DNA of 64,000 nt from Halobacillus halophilus DSM 2266 (GCF_000284515.1 NC_017668.1:3162001-3226000); one strand, 5' to 3'; counted from the first letter of the stretch, positions 49,024 through 58,684 are shown. Program-made: numbers and translations. The notes: generated by a model from the sequence alone, not told the origin.

Positions 49024-52000
49024 ATGAAGCAGATAATAAATTTTTCCATGAACAACAAATTCGCTGTCTGGTTAATCACGATCATTATAACAGCAGCGGG
49101 CTTGTATTCAGGATTGAACATGAAACTGGAAACCATTCCAGACATTGATCCACCTATCGTTACCGTAACCACTACGTATCCGGGAGCAACTCCGGAAGAG
49201 GTAGCAGATGAAATATCAGAACCGCTGGAGCAGCAGGTGGAAAATCTGAACGGGGTTCAAACCGTCAGTTCATCTTCCTTCCAGAATGCCTCAAGTTTAC
49301 AGCTTGAATACAGTTATAGTAAAGATTTAGATGAAGCTGAAGATGAACTGCAAGAATCTGTGGATTCCTTCACGCTTCCTGAAGCTGCTCAGGAGCCGGA
49401 AGTATCCCGTGTAAACTTTAACGCGTTTCCGGTCATTAGTATGAGTGTGCTTAATGAAGGTGGTAGTTTAGAAGATTTAACCGCTACCGTTAATGATACC
49501 ATCGTTCCAGAGCTGGAAGGATTGGAAGGGGTGGCTGACGTTCAAGTCTCCGGTCAGCAGGTCCAGGAAGTTCAAATGAACTTTGATGAAGAAGCCTTAC
49601 AGGAAAATGGGCTGGATCAGGAAACCGTGACCAATTATATCCAGGGCGCGGATGTGGCTTTCCCATTAGGCTTATACACGTTCGATGAAACGAGAAAATC
49701 GGTCGTTATGGATGGAAACGTTACGAATCTGGAAGACTTAGAGAATCTTGAAATCCCGATCACCCCTCCCCAGAACGGACAGGGCGCCGGTCAGCAAGGT
49801 TCAGGACAATCAGCTCAAGAGAGTATTCCTACGGTTCCCCTTTCGGAAGTAGCGAATCTTGAGATTGTAGCCCAGACGGATTCCATTTCCAGAACTAATG
49901 GAGAAGAATCCATCTCTATACAAATCGTAAAATCTCAGGAAGCGAACACCGTTGACGTGGTTAACCTTGTGAAAGATCAAGCTTCCGAGTTTGAAGAAGA
50001 CATCAATGGAATAGAATTCGTTTATTCCTTTGACCAGGGTGAACCGATTGAAGAATCCGTCAGCACAATGTTAAATAAAGCCCTCTTCGGAGGACTATTT
50101 GCAGTTGCTGTCATTCTATTATTCTTAAGAAACTTCAGAACGACAATCATCTCAGTGATTTCGATCCCGCTATCCCTTTTTATCGCTCTTATTGTGTTAA
50201 ACCAAATGGGCATTACGTTAAACATTATGACCCTGGGTGCGATGACAGTAGCCATAGGGAGAGTAGTGGATGACTCCATTGTGGTTGTCGAGAACATTTA
50301 CCGGCGGATGTCGCTGACCGATGAGAAACTGGAAGGTAAAGACCTGATACGATCTGCTACGAAGGAAATGTTTATGCCGATCCTTTCGTCTACGATCGTA
50401 ACCATTGCCGTCTTCCTGCCACTAGGATTAGTTGAAGGCGTCGTAGGCCAAATCTTCCTTCCTTTTGCCTTAACGGTTGTATTTGCCTTGCTTGCCTCCC
50501 TGGTGGTTGCGGTTACCATTGTGCCTATGCTGTCTCACAGTCTATTAAATAAAAAGCAGGCAGCTAAGAGTCACAAAGAAGGCCCAGGACGACTGGCGAA
50601 AGGCTATAAGAAAGTATTAAACAGTGTATTAAATCACAAAATCATTACTTCCCTGGCCGCTGTGGTGATTCTGGCTGGAAGTATTGCCTTAATTCCGCTG
50701 GTTGGAGTGAGCTTCCTTCCTTCTGAAGAACAGAAAATGGTCATGCCAACGTATAGTCCGGCACCAGGCCAGACCGTTGAAGATGTGGAAGGAATTGCGG
50801 AAGATGCGTATCAATATTTTGCTGACCGTGAAGACGTCGAAAATATCCAGTATTCCGTGGGTGGAGAAAATCCAATGAACCCCGGCGCCTCTAATCAGGC
50901 AGCATTTTTCGTAGAGTATAACGAAGACACGGAGAATTTTTCTGATGAGAAACAACAGGTTATGGACGATCTGAAGGAAATGATCGATCGCGGAGAATGG
51001 AGTAACCAGGACTTCTCTTCAACTGGCTCCAGCAGTGATATTCAAGTCCAGGTATTCGGAGATTCTACCGAGGAAATCAAACCGTATGTAGAAGAAGTGA
51101 CACAGATTCTAAACGACCAGGAAGACCTGTCGGATGCCGAATCAAGCCTGTCTGAATCCTATGAAGAATATACGCTGGTAGCTAATCCTGGCGAGCTGAG
51201 CAGTCTCGGACTTACAGCCGGTCAGGTTGGTCAGACGCTGAGTCCGAATCGTGAACGTCCGGAAGTGACCACCGTGCAGCAGGATGGAGAAGAGCTGCAG
51301 GTTTATCTGGAAATTGAAAACGATAGTTATGAAAGCATTGAAGAACTGACGAATGAAGAAATTCAGACACCGCTCGGCCAGACCGTGCAGGTAGATGAAA
51401 TTGCGGAAGTGGAAGAAGGCACGACAGAAGATACGATCAGCCGTCAAGGCGGCCAGGTCTATGCAAGTGTGAGCGCGACATCTTCCTCCGACGACATTGG
51501 CTCGATTTCTGCAGACGTACAGGAAGAGCTTGACAACATTGACCACCCTGCCTCAGTTGATCTATCGATTGGCGGCGTGACCGAGGATATTAATGAATCC
51601 TTCAGTCAGCTGGGTCTCGCCATGATCGCAGCGATTGCCATTGTTTATTTGGTACTCGTCATCTTCTTTGGCGGAGCGTTAGCCCCTCTTGCGATTCTAT
51701 TTGCCCTGCCGTTTACGATTATCGGCGCAGTATTAGGATTGCTCATTGGCGGTGAGACGCTGAGTATCTCGGCCATGATTGGTGGACTCATGCTGATCGG
51801 AATTGTCGTTACTAACGGTATCGTATTAATCGACCGGGTGATCCAGCGTGAAAAAGATGGATTCACCACTCGTGAAGCGCTGCTTGACGCGGGTACTACA
51901 CGATTACGTCCGATCCTTATGACAGCCCTTGCGACCATCGGTGCTTTACTGCCGCTCGCTTTAGGATTAGAAGGCGGATCCATTATTAGTAAAGGTCTCG

Positions 52001-53052
52001 GATTAACGGTTATCGGAGGGCTCGCAAGTTCGACGCTTCTGACCCTGTTAATTGTTCCTGTGGTCTATGAACTGCTTTCTAAAATCGGCCGAAAGAAACG
52101 AACGAAAGCAGAAGACAAAACAGCAAACACCTCTCCTTCTTTTGACCGTGACAACGTTTATCAAGATGAACTGGCTGCAACGGAGCTTAAGAACGGGGAA
52201 TCTCAAAGCCATATTGTAAGCAAAGCTGAACATCTTTTTATCCAAAAAGGATACACTGCTGCCACCATGGCGGACGTGGCTCAGGAGAGTAAAATGAATG
52301 AACGAGAACTAAACGGTTACTATACCACAAAGTTCAGTTTACTTTCAGGCTTGATTGAGCAAAGTCAAAAAGCTCTGGACCAGGAGTTTGCAGAGATCAA
52401 TAAGGACGACAAGCTGACACCGTCTGAAAAGATCTACCACCAGATTGAGGCCCGCATCAAACGAGGTCTATGGTTGCGTAAAATGGTCCATCAACCTGCT
52501 GATGCTGAGGCTATTCATATGGCCCTTGTGACATTCAGCGACAAATCCCTTATTGATCATCAGCAATTGCTTATCGCAAGTGTCTATGATCAAACGGAAA
52601 AATCATATTCCATGGATGCAGCCGTTATGCTGAATGGTTTGACCAAGGAATATGTGAAACAATTCATGGTGATGGATTCAAACGTTGACTCCTCCCACGT
52701 CACTTCCTTCTTAATGGAGTGTCTGGATGGGTATATGACGCAGTTGAACCAGAGCAGTCAGGCTCCGATTCTGACCTGGGCTAATATGAGTCCAACAGAT
52801 GAAGACAACCAGAATTTCAATTTGACCAGGTTAAGTATTAAGCAGCTGAGAGAAATGGTGCCTCACCTTAATCTCAGTGAAGAGAATCAGCATAAGCTTC
52901 TCTCTACTCTGGATTCTGTGGAAGAGGAAGTTAATACTACCTCTCCGAATAAAAAAGCAATTAAATGGATGCTTAGTTATCTGACGACGATTAATAGTCC
53001 GGTTATCCGCGGCTACGTGGACCAGATGCTGGGTGATACCAGAAGTAAATAA
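49024..53052 (+). CDS. RND efflux pump (SwrC/AcrB family) fused to a C-terminal TetR-like protein
   Basis: A 1342-residue fusion. Residues 1-1035 are a complete RND permease: twelve membrane helices in two halves, with two large external loops (PDIDPPIVTVTTTYPGATPE in the first) and the proton-relay pair Asp416-Asp417 in GRVVDDSIVVVEN. Residues about 1036-1058 are a polar linker. Residues about 1060-1342 form a full TetR-like protein: HTH (VSKAEHLFIQKGYTAATM, recognition helix MNERELNGYYTTKFSLL), ligand-type helices and a C-terminal segment (LSIKQLREMVPHLNLS, TSPNKKAIKWMLSYL) that mirrors the TetR protein encoded next door. The frame is uninterrupted, with no internal ribosome site at the junction. 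The start is ATG 49024 after GAGAGGAGAGG. The C-terminus of RND pumps is cytoplasmic, so the domain could touch DNA or the free TetR. The usual Gram-positive role is export of lipopeptides, dyes or drugs. Confidence 0.92.
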   Translation: MKQIINFSMNNKFAVWLITIIITAAGLYSGLNMKLETIPDIDPPIVTVTTTYPGATPEEVADEISEPLEQQVENLNGVQTVSSSSFQNASSLQLEYSYSKDLDEAEDELQESVDSFTLPEAAQEPEVSRVNFNAFPVISMSVLNEGGSLEDLTATVNDTIVPELEGLEGVADVQVSGQQVQEVQMNFDEEALQENGLDQETVTNYIQGADVAFPLGLYTFDETRKSVVMDGNVTNLEDLENLEIPITPPQNGQGAGQQGSGQSAQESIPTVPLSEVANLEIVAQTDSISRTNGEESISIQIVKSQEANTVDVVNLVKDQASEFEEDINGIEFVYSFDQGEPIEESVSTMLNKALFGGLFAVAVILLFLRNFRTTIISVISIPLSLFIALIVLNQMGITLNIMTLGAMTVAIGRVVDDSIVVVENIYRRMSLTDEKLEGKDLIRSATKEMFMPILSSTIVTIAVFLPLGLVEGVVGQIFLPFALTVVFALLASLVVAVTIVPMLSHSLLNKKQAAKSHKEGPGRLAKGYKKVLNSVLNHKIITSLAAVVILAGSIALIPLVGVSFLPSEEQKMVMPTYSPAPGQTVEDVEGIAEDAYQYFADREDVENIQYSVGGENPMNPGASNQAAFFVEYNEDTENFSDEKQQVMDDLKEMIDRGEWSNQDFSSTGSSSDIQVQVFGDSTEEIKPYVEEVTQILNDQEDLSDAESSLSESYEEYTLVANPGELSSLGLTAGQVGQTLSPNRERPEVTTVQQDGEELQVYLEIENDSYESIEELTNEEIQTPLGQTVQVDEIAEVEEGTTEDTISRQGGQVYASVSATSSSDDIGSISADVQEELDNIDHPASVDLSIGGVTEDINESFSQLGLAMIAAIAIVYLVLVIFFGGALAPLAILFALPFTIIGAVLGLLIGGETLSISAMIGGLMLIGIVVTNGIVLIDRVIQREKDGFTTREALLDAGTTRLRPILMTALATIGALLPLALGLEGGSIISKGLGLTVIGGLASSTLLTLLIVPVVYELLSKIGRKKRTKAEDKTANTSPSFDRDNVYQDELAATELKNGESQSHIVSKAEHLFIQKGYTAATMADVAQESKMNERELNGYYTTKFSLLSGLIEQSQKALDQEFAEINKDDKLTPSEKIYHQIEARIKRGLWLRKMVHQPADAEAIHMALVTFSDKSLIDHQQLLIASVYDQTEKSYSMDAAVMLNGLTKEYVKQFMVMDSNVDSSHVTSFLMECLDGYMTQLNQSSQAPILTWANMSPTDEDNQNFNLTRLSIKQLREMVPHLNLSEENQHKLLSTLDSVEEEVNTTSPNKKAIKWMLSYLTTINSPVIRGYVDQMLGDTRSK

Positions 53053-53064
53053 AAGAGAGTAAAA

Positions 53065-53103
53065 TCAAATCCACTCCTGATGAATCAGGAGTGGATTTAT
53101 TTA
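53065..53103 (+). terminator. Terminator of the RND-TetR gene
   Basis: AAATCCACTCCTGAT pairs perfectly with ATCAGGAGTGGATTT around a 2-4 nt loop. Confidence 0.87.
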
Positions 53104-53169
53104 TAAACATAGAAATATGAGATGCAGATTTTATACCGTTCCATATCCAGCTCCCCTCCTATAATGATC

Positions 53170-53559
53170 TTACCGGCTATAACCTAGAAACAGCTCAAAA
53201 ATAGCATAGTTATAAATGAAGAAAAGAATTAAGCCTATAGTACTTGCAAAAATGTGCCTGAACCTTCTCTCTTCCTTTCCTTTAAACCAATAAATCAGAG
53301 CAAAGATGATAACCGCAAACCCCGGGATTAAATAGAACCACATCACAATATCAACTAACTCAGAATTCTTTTCCCAATAGGCTGGAGTCTCAAAATGATA
53401 ATTGGATTTAATTCTTTCCCTGAGTACCACAAAAATTAGAGTAAGCACCAGAAAATATCCATAGCCAGTGTAAGTAAGAAAGTTCGGAAATAGGGCAGTC
53501 ATATATAATGAGTAAAATACAACCACCATCATTGGAAGCAAAACAAAGTATTCAAGCAT
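53170..53559 (-). CDS. Membrane protein of unknown function
   Basis: A 129-residue protein with four hydrophobic helices (about 3-22, 30-46, 68-88 and 102-124) and a polar loop (RERIKSNYHFETPAYWEK). No family is recognised. It lies 37 bp downstream of the DUF4440-type gene on the same strand. Confidence 0.62.
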   Translation of the reverse strand: MLEYFVLLPMMVVVFYSLYMTALFPNFLTYTGYGYFLVLTLIFVVLRERIKSNYHFETPAYWEKNSELVDIVMWFYLIPGFAVIIFALIYWFKGKEERRFRHIFASTIGLILFFIYNYAIFELFLGYSR

Positions 53560-53596
53560 AGCAGCCTTCCCACTCCTTCCAATACTTATGATCGAA

Positions 53597-53965
53597 TCAC
53601 GTTAAATCTTTCACTCGTAACTGAGTTATGGTCCCCTGATGAAAATACAACTGCCATCTGTCATCTATAAATTTCCAAATAGAGCTCCTAAGGGTATGTC
53701 TATTCCTTGTTTGATCTTCAATAAAGTACGTTGCGAGTACCACATCCTCAGCTAGCCTGTCGATTTCATAGTTATATAAAGTCATCTGCGATAATACAAC
53801 TCCAAGTTCCAGACATTCTTTCTTATCATAGATCATGCCTGAACTGCCGATCTCCCAAAAATCATCTGCCAATATCTTATCGAGTTCTTCAGGAGATTCT
53901 CTTACCTTAAGATTTAAGTGCGCTTCCTCCAGTTCTCTTATTTGATTAATTAAATTATTAGTCAT
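53597..53965 (-). CDS. NTF2-like protein (DUF4440 type)
   Basis: A 122-residue single-domain protein: an N-terminal helix (NLINQIRELEEAHL), then DKILADDFWEIGSSGMIYDKKE, and C-terminal strands ending in WKFIDDRWQLYFHQGT, the DUF4440/SnoaL-like cone fold. Small-ligand binding or an enzymatic role is possible; no catalytic residues are assigned. The ribosome site is GGAGATC, close to ATG. Confidence 0.8.
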   Translation of the reverse strand: MTNNLINQIRELEEAHLNLKVRESPEELDKILADDFWEIGSSGMIYDKKECLELGVVLSQMTLYNYEIDRLAEDVVLATYFIEDQTRNRHTLRSSIWKFIDDRWQLYFHQGTITQLRVKDLT

Positions 53966-54063
53966 AAATGATCTCCTTCGTTTCCTGTTCTATTAACTAT
54001 ACAAGACTATCATTACGTTCAATTTTCGATAAGGAAAGAATAAAATCCTCTTCTCCCTTGCCA

Positions 54064-54112
54064 AAAAAAACCCACCTCAGGTCATCCAGAAACTGGATGA
54101 CCTGAGGTGGGA
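54064..54112 (-). terminator. Strong terminator of the MFS gene
   Basis: CCCACCTCAGGTCATCCAG pairs over 19 bp without a mismatch with its complement, 3-nt AAA loop, followed on the minus strand by eight T. Confidence 0.92.
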
Positions 54113-54161
54113 TATTTTCCCATTTGATATTTTCTATCTTTGGTCTTACCTTATACTCCGT

Positions 54162-55310
54162 TCATGCCTGCTTCGTTTTAGGCATGACTAACATTTTCAG
54201 GCAGGCAATCAGTCCAATGATCAGAAACACCCACTCGTAGCCGGCAAATTTCAGTACTCCGCCAAAAACAGCAGGACCTATAATCGCACCAATGTTTAAA
54301 AGAATGACGCTTACACTGAAGCCTTTTTCCGGAGCACCAGGGAATACTTCGGCACTCCAGATCGGCAAGTATGCAGCATAAAGCATAAACGTGCTTCCAA
54401 ATAGCAGTCCAGACATACCGACAAATAACCACGATTGAGAGATGAACAGAACCACCATACTAATCGAGTAAAGTAGAATCGTAACTACGAAGCAGATTTT
54501 ATGGCCTAATTTATTAATAAGATCGCCAGCCCATAAACCTGCTATTCCCCCAAGACCAGTGATTAAGAAAAAAATGGCATTCGAATTATCTACAAAGAAA
54601 TTTCCCTTCACAAAATCAGCGACATACGTCCAGTAAGTCGCTTCCGTAATCCCAAACAACAGGGAAGCCAGATAAAGCGACTTTGCGTTTTTCGTTAGGA
54701 AGGATCGAGCATTTAGTTTAACCCCTTCTTCTCCCCTTCGGTTCTGTCGAGAGGAGGGGACGGATCGAAAAGCCCATATGAAAATCATAAAGCCTATGAC
54801 ACTTCCTGCGATCCAAATGATTCTCCACTGTCCATCCAGGAACAGATAGCTTGTGGAGATTAATATTAATCCCAGAGTTGAACCGGTACTAATTACCGCT
54901 AGCGACCGCTCCTGCACGGTTTTCTTGACGTTCTGATTAACGTTTTCAGAAAAAGAAGACCATGTTAAACCCGGACTCAACCCGGCAACGACACACCCCA
55001 CCGTAAAAATGAGTGGATTTGAAGTAAGGGAAGCCATTAATAATCCTGTAGAAGCAGCAAAAATACCGATAAGAATAACCGGCCGCGAACCAAATTTAGA
55101 AACTATCATTAAAACGGCCACAACCCCTGCTAAAAAGGAAACGAACGACAGGCTGGAGATCATTCCTAAAGTAGAGGCGGATACGCCAAAAGCTTGTTTA
55201 AATTCGGGTACTAATAAGCCATAGCCATACCTGAACCATCCAAATATAACGGATAAAGCAAGTAAACCTATGATAGATATGGCAGGAATTTCAATCTCCA
55301 TTTTCCTCAT
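54162..55310 (-). CDS. MFS transporter
   Basis: A 382-residue major-facilitator protein with twelve predicted helices in two halves, separated by a polar loop (RSVPSSRQNRRGEEG). Family traits include FGWFRYGYGLLVPEFK near the N-terminus and AGLSPGLTWSSFSENV (YbfB/CynX-like group). The start ATG 55310 follows GAGGAGGG by 7 nt; the frame is open 63 bases upstream without such a site. Substrate unknown. The stretch 55311-55677 has no gene I can support. Confidence 0.87.
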   Translation of the reverse strand: MRKMEIEIPAISIIGLLALSVIFGWFRYGYGLLVPEFKQAFGVSASTLGMISSLSFVSFLAGVVAVLMIVSKFGSRPVILIGIFAASTGLLMASLTSNPLIFTVGCVVAGLSPGLTWSSFSENVNQNVKKTVQERSLAVISTGSTLGLILISTSYLFLDGQWRIIWIAGSVIGFMIFIWAFRSVPSSRQNRRGEEGVKLNARSFLTKNAKSLYLASLLFGITEATYWTYVADFVKGNFFVDNSNAIFFLITGLGGIAGLWAGDLINKLGHKICFVVTILLYSISMVVLFISQSWLFVGMSGLLFGSTFMLYAAYLPIWSAEVFPGAPEKGFSVSVILLNIGAIIGPAVFGGVLKFAGYEWVFLIIGLIACLKMLVMPKTKQA

Positions 55311-55677
55311 AATACTTCCCTCCTCAATGAAAGAAATGACTAATATGGAGACTGTTACCCTTAGTAAATCCACCCAAAACTTTTCTTATATATTATTTAA
55401 GTATATTAAATGATTTATGTACGAGAACTATTACCAATGAAAACATTGTTAATAGGGGATTGAGCTAATACTGCGAAGAGGGATAGGTTATATCAGAATA
55501 CTAAAAATTACAATATATGTATTGCATCGTTACAACCATTCCACAGGTCTTACTACGTATTTTGTAACCTTTGATCAGCCAATACCTACTCATCTCCCAT
55601 AACGAGTCCAATGTTATAGTTAGGGGAGATGAGATCTAAACATAACGCTTGCTGCAGCCTGACACAGGAGGTAAATA

Positions 55678-56016
55678 ATGAAATGTTTTACGCTTTGCTT
55701 CGCCTTTCTTTTCATAGTAGCTGGTTGTTATCCAGGTGCTAATGAAGGTGGACTTCTATCAAGGAGCCAAGTATTAAAACTGAACCCGGACGCTGATTTA
55801 ATAGAGTTGGAAAATGACGAAGTCTATACTCATGGAGCTGAATGGGTAAAAGAAAAAGGGTATCAAAAAGGGGAGAGGTTAGGAAAAGTAAAAAAAGGAA
55901 TGGCTACGAAATCACCCGTGGGGGCCGATATCTATACGACTGAGGAGAAATCTCCTGTCATCATAGTAGAATATAACGGATTATCAAAGATGTACGTAAT
56001 AGCCATGGGAGAATAA
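55678..56016 (+). CDS. Small lipoprotein of unknown function
   Basis: A 112-residue protein with lipoprotein signal (FAFLFIVAGC, modified Cys about residue 17). The mature part is a compact alpha/beta domain (VLKLNPDADLIELENDEVY, KEKGYQKGERLGKVKKG). ACAGGAGG lies 6 nt before ATG. It is followed within 40 bp by an alpha/beta hydrolase gene, with which it may be co-transcribed. Confidence 0.75.
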   Translation: MKCFTLCFAFLFIVAGCYPGANEGGLLSRSQVLKLNPDADLIELENDEVYTHGAEWVKEKGYQKGERLGKVKKGMATKSPVGADIYTTEEKSPVIIVEYNGLSKMYVIAMGE

Positions 56017-56055
56017 AAGGTTTTAGAGAAGGTGCAAAGAAAAGAGGGGGACAAG

Positions 56056-56955
56056 ATGACAGAAGTTCAAACCAATACGATACAAACAAAAGATGGAAGG
56101 ACAGTTGCCTACTGCGAGTATGGAGATCTGTCCGGCTACCCGATCTTCTATGCCCACGGAGGGCCCGGATCAAGGTTAGAAGCCCGCTACCTGGAAAGTA
56201 CAGCAAAGAAGTTCAAATTTCGACTCATCGCCATGGACCGCCCTGGAATGGGGGGTTCGACTATTAAAGAAGATCGGGCGCTGCTCGATTATCCAGAAGA
56301 TATAAGAGAGCTTGCGGATGCTCTTGAAATCGAAAAATTTGGTTCTATGGGAACATCCAGTGGAGGCGCACACACTACCGTCTGCAGCTACTCTTTAGCC
56401 GACCGTTTAACCTTTAACTTCACGTTTGCAGGATACACGAATTTTGCTGAAATGCCAGATGCTGCTGAGAAATTGGAAGCACCCGCAGACCGGCTGTCCA
56501 TCAAGTTGGCTATGAAATCCCCTCCACTTTTCCGCTTGTTATATAAAGGGCTGGGGATAGCCATGAAGATGTTCCCAAAACTGACCATCAACAGTCTCTT
56601 AAAGACGGTAAGTGAGACGGATAAAAAAATGGCGCAAGATCCGCAATTTCAAGAACGCTTTATAGCCGAACAGAAAGAGGCTTTCCGGCAGGGCGGAAAA
56701 GGTGTGGCGATTGACGCAGCTGTTCACTATGTGGATTGGGGCGTAAAGCTGAAAGAAATCCCGGGCAGAATCCATATCTTTCATGGAACAGAAGACAGAT
56801 TAGTGCCTTTTTCTTACGGACAGCATCTTGCAGATCATATACCGAATGCTGTCTTCCATCCCCTTGAAGGACAAGGTCATTTATTTTTATTTGAAAAGGA
56901 CTATCAGGAAATGATATTTAAAATGGCTGAAACAGAACTGAAAAATCGAAAATAA
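56056..56955 (+). CDS. Alpha/beta hydrolase
   Basis: A 299-residue cytosolic hydrolase. It has the oxyanion motif YAHGGPGS, the nucleophile elbow GTSSGGAH (GxSxG), the acid in HGTEDRLVPF and the His in EGQGHLFLF. It is related to proline-iminopeptidase-like and haloalkane-type hydrolases. ATG 56056 follows GAGGGGG; a GTG at 56032 in frame lies before that site. Substrate unknown. Confidence 0.9.
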   Translation: MTEVQTNTIQTKDGRTVAYCEYGDLSGYPIFYAHGGPGSRLEARYLESTAKKFKFRLIAMDRPGMGGSTIKEDRALLDYPEDIRELADALEIEKFGSMGTSSGGAHTTVCSYSLADRLTFNFTFAGYTNFAEMPDAAEKLEAPADRLSIKLAMKSPPLFRLLYKGLGIAMKMFPKLTINSLLKTVSETDKKMAQDPQFQERFIAEQKEAFRQGGKGVAIDAAVHYVDWGVKLKEIPGRIHIFHGTEDRLVPFSYGQHLADHIPNAVFHPLEGQGHLFLFEKDYQEMIFKMAETELKNRK

Positions 56956-57126
56956 ACACCTCTCCTCCTTATTCCCGGCAAGATGATATTAAAAAGGTAA
57001 ATATTGCAATATAATTACATACTTTTTACACATACTCCCCAAATTTCCACCACACTCCTTATGTCATACTGAGGTTGTTCGAACGGTTCCAATATATACT
57101 TAATAGAAATGGAGTTTTAGATCTTT

Positions 57127-58296
57127 ATGAAAAAAGTATCATTCACATTCGCACTTATGGCCGCCCTTCTTATACTAGGTGCTTGTACCAATACAAGTGA
57201 GGACGATGAGGCGGCAGAAGACAACCAAACGACAGAGGAGAGCAGTCCCGCCGCTACCAGCGATTCTTCTGATGCTTCCGGCGCAGGGGATGAGGAAAGC
57301 AGCGTTAGCTTTAAGACGATAGATGATTTCTATGTAGGAGATTCTCAGGATACCCAGTCTCTGATCCATTCGTTTATCCCTTATGAATCGGACAATACGC
57401 CGGTGGTAATGGTTCCAGGTCTGGGACTGGGGGCTAACATTTATGAAAGCACTCCAGACTCTCGTAATGGCTGGGCATATGATTTTGCCCAGGCCGGTTA
57501 TCCTGTTTATACCGTAGACACGTCAGATCTTGCTAGTGCCGGTCTTTCGGAATCAGAAGCAAGCTCCCCGATGTCTAAATGGGATTCACTGTCGATCTGG
57601 CAGCGCTGGGGATTAGGGTCCGCTCCGGATGAACCTTACCCAGAGGGGCAATTCCCGGCAGATTCTTTTGATCAATTCTACGCGGGCATTCCCATGCAAG
57701 TAAGTGCTGGAGGCGGCTCAGGATCAAGTGACAGCAGCGGTAATGCGCGTGGAGGCCAGGGTCAAGGACAATCAAGCAGCGATGCAGGCACCCAGCGTGG
57801 TCAAGGCCAAGCTTCCAGCGGAACTGAATCAGGTGGAAAAGCTGGTGGAGGAACTTCCCGGGTCAGTCAGCAAGAAGTAGATAACATGATCTCCTTATTA
57901 GAAGATAAAGGCCCTGCTATACTAATGGTTCACTCAATGGGCGGCGAAATTGGCTATGAAGTAGCACGTCAACGTCCAGAGTTAGTTAACGGGATCATTG
58001 CTATCGAACCTGTAGGATCTCCAACAGACAAGCAGGAAATACAAGACACGTTCGCAGAAATTCCATACCTTGGCGTTTACGGGGATTACCTTGAATCAAG
58101 AAATCAGGTAGGTCGTCTGGAAGCCGTTCAAACGACCGTTGATATGATTAAAGAAAACGGTGGCACAGGCGAAGTGATACAGCTAACAGAAGAAGGAATT
58201 AACGGAAACTCCCACTTAATGATGATCGACAAAAACAACCACGAGATTTCCTCGCAAATCATCGATTGGTTAGATAATGTAGAAACAGAATCATAA
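57127..58296 (+). CDS. Lipoprotein alpha/beta hydrolase with a Gly/Gln/Ser-rich insert
   Basis: A 389-residue surface lipoprotein (LILGAC lipobox, Cys at about 20) followed by an acidic Ser/Thr/Glu linker (about 22-62). The esterase-like core has VPGLGLGANIYES, then nucleophile Ser270 in MVHSMGGEIGYE, and a C-terminal NSHLMMIDKNN containing the likely His. Between the core halves lies a low-complexity insert (about 193-248) of Gly, Ser and Gln, with QGQGQSSSD and RGQGQASSG repeats. It could be a flexible lid or linker. It resembles secreted lipase/esterase-like proteins; the substrate is unknown. Confidence 0.82.
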   Translation: MKKVSFTFALMAALLILGACTNTSEDDEAAEDNQTTEESSPAATSDSSDASGAGDEESSVSFKTIDDFYVGDSQDTQSLIHSFIPYESDNTPVVMVPGLGLGANIYESTPDSRNGWAYDFAQAGYPVYTVDTSDLASAGLSESEASSPMSKWDSLSIWQRWGLGSAPDEPYPEGQFPADSFDQFYAGIPMQVSAGGGSGSSDSSGNARGGQGQGQSSSDAGTQRGQGQASSGTESGGKAGGGTSRVSQQEVDNMISLLEDKGPAILMVHSMGGEIGYEVARQRPELVNGIIAIEPVGSPTDKQEIQDTFAEIPYLGVYGDYLESRNQVGRLEAVQTTVDMIKENGGTGEVIQLTEEGINGNSHLMMIDKNNHEISSQIIDWLDNVETES

Positions 58297-58305
58297 AATT
58301 CTCTA

Positions 58306-58338
58306 CTCACAGGTGTCCTTCACCTGTGGGTTGTTTTT
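58306..58338 (+). terminator. Terminator of the lipoprotein hydrolase gene
   Basis: CACAGGTG pairs with CACCTGTG over a 5-nt loop, then GGTTGTTTTTT. Confidence 0.87.
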
Positions 58339-58454
58339 TATACAAAAGCGTACGCGCTATACTCCATGTTTAAAGGTTAAGATCATCCAGTCACCAAAGG
58401 TTTCCGCGGGTAAAACCACACCTCTCTTATCAGCTTACAACACCCCGGATCAAA

Positions 58455-58637
58455 CTAGTCCTCAACTCTTCTACGTGCCCGGATTTCCGTCCCAAATAAG
58501 ACGCAGGCAACCAGAAATAACAAATTGGAAAGCATTAGAACAATTCCATTCCAATTGCCGTCAAAAAGCGTGACATTCACCAGGGTCATTCCATGCATAA
58601 GAAAAACAACCATAAACAAGATCACGTAGGTTTTCAA
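58455..58637 (-). CDS. Small membrane protein, TTG start
   Basis: A 60-residue protein with two helices (about 3-24 and 31-50) and a basic tail (EIRARRRVED). The start is TTG with GGGGGGGA 5-8 nt upstream. An open frame on the opposite strand (58313-58573) has no ribosome site. It lies 47 bp downstream of the AUU-start gene on the same strand and is probably co-transcribed. No family recognised. Confidence 0.62.
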   Translation of the reverse strand: MKTYVILFMVVFLMHGMTLVNVTLFDGNWNGIVLMLSNLLFLVACVLFGTEIRARRRVED

Positions 58638-58684
58638 AACAATCCCCCCCTCATTTTATCGCTAACTATTTAGAAACATTCATC

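Noticed and set aside
51142-51983. Long minus-strand frames opposite the RND gene
   Set aside because: Antisense shadows of a strongly coding region; no ribosome sites or recognisable domains.
49024-53052. The RND-TetR fusion as a frameshift or assembly artefact
   Set aside because: The frame is continuous, the linker is a plausible polar sequence, there is no ribosome site or start codon at the junction, and no stop-codon remnant is visible; a natural fusion is the simplest reading.
58313-58573. 86-codon plus-strand frame
   Set aside because: It begins within the terminator of the preceding gene and overlaps a more credible minus-strand membrane-protein gene.
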